From contig JAWXUT010000101.1 of assembly GCA_044426075.1 (NCBI GenBank), positions 1 to 6,154 on the forward strand: a stretch of 6,154 bases of DNA, written 5' to 3'. Below are positions 4,773-6,154 of this stretch, in pieces. This stretch comes from JAWXUT01 sp044426075. Its GTDB lineage: Bacteria; Bacillota; Clostridia; Christensenellales; DTU072. Position 1 is the first letter of the stretch, and each line of letters opens with the position of its first letter. The translations under genes were made by a program, and so were the position numbers. Under the pieces are notes generated by a model. It was not told the DNA's origin and ran no database searches. It saw nothing but the letters and a program-made list of their open reading frames with translations.

Positions 4773-6014
4773 ATGAAAATTTCAGAACAAATCAGGCAAG
4801 ATACTATCGACTATTCTGTAAATGCAATTAAGCACATTTGTGGCGTAATTGGCCCACGTGAAGCGGGTAGCGAAGCAGAGCAAGCCACACAAGAGTATTT
4901 ATCTAAAGACATTATGGACAATGGCTGGGCAGATGAATTAAAAGTTCAATCATTCCAAGTCGCTCCTAAAGCATTTATGGGATTTAGTAGAATTATTCCT
5001 ATAATGATACTAGGTGCACTTATTTCTTATTGGTTTTTACCTTGGGCTCCACTAGTGTTATGCTCATTGGGTCTTGCACTTTTCTTTGTGCAATTCGGTT
5101 TTTACTGTGAATTTTTAGATGCTGTTTATCCTAAAGCAACAAGCCACAACTATATTGCAACTAAAAAAGCAACGGGCGAAGTTAAAAAACGTATCATTTT
5201 GAGCGGTCACATCGACAGCGCTTATGAGTGGATTATCTTCAACAAATTCGGTCACGTAGTTCATATTGGAAGCTTAGTTTATTGCGTTATTGGCGTTGTT
5301 ATTTCAATTGGACTTTCAATTGCAAGTATGGTGCTTCAAGCAAAAGGTTTGCTAACAAACGATTTAAAATTATATTTCTTAATAGGAATGTTGGTGTTTA
5401 TCCCAGGCCATATTTGCCTATTCTTATACAGCAACTACAAAAGAGTTGTTCCAGGTGCAAATGATAACCTAACTGGTTGTTTGGCTTCAGCAGGTGTTCT
5501 TAAAGCACTTAAAGAGCAAGGCATTACATATGAAAACACTGAAGTTGTTTGCCTATTAATGGGTAGTGAAGAAGCTGGTCTTCGTGGTGCTAAAGCATAT
5601 TGTAAAGAATTTGAAGCTCAAATTAAAGCAGATAAAGAGGCTGGAATTGAAACAATTTTCGTTGGTCTAGAAACTTTCCGCGACATCGAACATATGTCAA
5701 TTTACACAAGAGATATGTCTGGTTTGATTGCAGCAGATAAAGGCGTTGCTACTCTTTTAGACGAAGCTGCAAAGCCATTTAGCGACAAGCCATTGCCACA
5801 CGCATCCGTTTGGATTGGCGCGTCCGACGGCGCAGCTATGCAACAAGGTGGTATCCCAAGCTGTACTTTAGCTTCAATGGATCCAACCCCAGCAAGTTAC
5901 TATCACACCCGTAACGACACCCCAGAAATTCTAGTTCCAGAGTGTATGATGTTGGGACTTAATATTGCGATAGAGGCTGTTGAGATATTTGACCGCCAAG
6001 GCGCAAAAAAGTAA
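4773..6014 (+). CDS. M28-family zinc metallopeptidase with inserted membrane segments
   Basis: This 413-residue protein has the residues of the M28 (aminopeptidase Y/S-like) fold, which uses two zinc ions to release residues from peptide N-termini. Visible are H146 and D148 in SGHIDS, the bridging D231 in GANDN, the base E266 and ligand E267 in GSEEAG, and H378 in YYHTRND. The remaining ligand is probably E300 in VGLET, where many relatives have Asp; D304 is an alternative. GPREAGSEAEQ (27-37) is a typical family opening. There is no signal peptide. Hydrophobic stretches at about 69-90, 91-112, 164-190 and 199-219 suggest four membrane helices in two pairs, the second lying between the first two zinc ligands. 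With two even pairs, all catalytic parts share one side; charged loops (133-140, 221-224) suggest the cytosol. The gene has its own promoter and terminator. Substrate unknown. Confidence 0.88.
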   Translation: MKISEQIRQDTIDYSVNAIKHICGVIGPREAGSEAEQATQEYLSKDIMDNGWADELKVQSFQVAPKAFMGFSRIIPIMILGALISYWFLPWAPLVLCSLGLALFFVQFGFYCEFLDAVYPKATSHNYIATKKATGEVKKRIILSGHIDSAYEWIIFNKFGHVVHIGSLVYCVIGVVISIGLSIASMVLQAKGLLTNDLKLYFLIGMLVFIPGHICLFLYSNYKRVVPGANDNLTGCLASAGVLKALKEQGITYENTEVVCLLMGSEEAGLRGAKAYCKEFEAQIKADKEAGIETIFVGLETFRDIEHMSIYTRDMSGLIAADKGVATLLDEAAKPFSDKPLPHASVWIGASDGAAMQQGGIPSCTLASMDPTPASYYHTRNDTPEILVPECMMLGLNIAIEAVEIFDRQGAKK

Positions 6015-6035
6015 AAACACATATATCACTAACCC

Positions 6036-6064
6036 AAAGCGCTACAAAATCTTGTGGCGCTTTT
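6036..6064 (+). terminator. Intrinsic terminator of the peptidase gene
   Basis: A 12-base-pair stem (6036-6047 with 6052-6063, a GCGC core and one T-G wobble) closes the loop AATC and runs into a short T-tract (6061-6064). It lies 21 bases after the stop codon. The T-tract is short, and the putative group II intron starts right behind it, which may have replaced part of the original tail. Confidence 0.82.
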
Positions 6065-6066
6065 AA

Positions 6067-6154
6067 GTGTGCCGAGTATGACACATAGCTAATCGGTGAA
6101 AGTCCGAAGCGGGGGTTCTCACAACTAACCGCATAGCAACGCACAAGGTGCATA
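6067..6154 (+). mobile_element. 5' end of a group II intron, probably class C (continues past window)
   Basis: The segment begins with GTGTG, matching the group II 5' consensus GUGYG. It then follows the order of elements at the start of domain I in class C introns such as the Oceanobacillus iheyensis one, from memory: GTGTGCC.G..ATG, then a small hairpin CGG-TGAAAGT-CCG (6094-6106), then a GCGG/CCGC helix (6109-6112 with 6129-6132), then TAGCAACGCACAAGGTGC, comparable to UAGCCUAACGCAAGGGUG. GCAC-AAG-GTGC (6141-6151) can form a further hairpin. It lies two bases after the T-run of a terminator, the preferred insertion site of class C introns. Only 88 bases are visible, so the catalytic domain V and the reverse transcriptase/maturase gene would lie to the right. 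Whether it is complete and active cannot be judged here. Confidence 0.8.

Noticed and set aside
5959..6153. Minus-strand open frame of 64 codons across the right edge
   Set aside because: It runs through the peptidase 3' end, a terminator stem and the intron-like RNA segment, all of which explain the sequence better.
1..6154. CRISPR array, tRNA or rRNA gene, riboswitch, transposase, toxin-antitoxin or defence system
   Set aside because: No regular repeat-spacer pattern, no cloverleaf or rRNA motif, no known riboswitch core, and every long reading frame is explained by a recognised family.

Overview
This is AT-rich bacterial DNA that looks like a low-GC Firmicute, most likely of the Clostridia. 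The grounds are strong AGGAGG-type ribosome binding sites, U-tailed hairpin terminators, sigma-A-type promoters and gene versions resembling clostridial homologues. I cannot name a species. The window is gene-dense: there is no gene-free stretch over 300 bases, and the longest spacer is about 120 bases.

Layout. Bases 1-1479 (minus strand) hold most of a YgiQ-family radical SAM gene whose 3' end lies outside the window. A 122-base divergent region (1480-1601) carries back-to-back promoters that seem to share one TTGCAA box as their -35 element. Next on the plus strand come an iron-containing alcohol dehydrogenase (1602-2810), a strong intrinsic terminator (2832-2869), and an overlapping gene pair: tcdA, a tRNA t6A dehydratase (2883-3581), and hflX, a ribosome-associated GTPase (3568-4650). 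A spacer with a near-consensus promoter (4716-4744) leads to an M28-family zinc metallopeptidase (4773-6014) whose catalytic domain is split by hydrophobic, probably membrane-spanning, pairs. The peptidase gene ends in an intrinsic terminator (6036-6064). Two bases after its T-run starts what looks like the 5' end of a group II intron (6067 to window end).

How the parts relate. tcdA and hflX overlap by 14 bases and are probably co-expressed; both act on translation (tRNA modification and ribosome rescue or splitting). The alcohol dehydrogenase and the peptidase appear to be separate, well-expressed single-gene units, each with its own promoter and terminator. YgiQ has no known substrate. Nothing suggests a defence island, prophage or biosynthetic cluster.

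The most notable element is the right-edge group II intron. Its GTGTG start and domain I motifs resemble a class C intron, and its position directly behind a terminator hairpin is the target preference known for that class. Other points worth a look are the short HflX with a nine-glycine run, the membrane-interrupted M28 peptidase, and the paired palindromes between the divergent genes.
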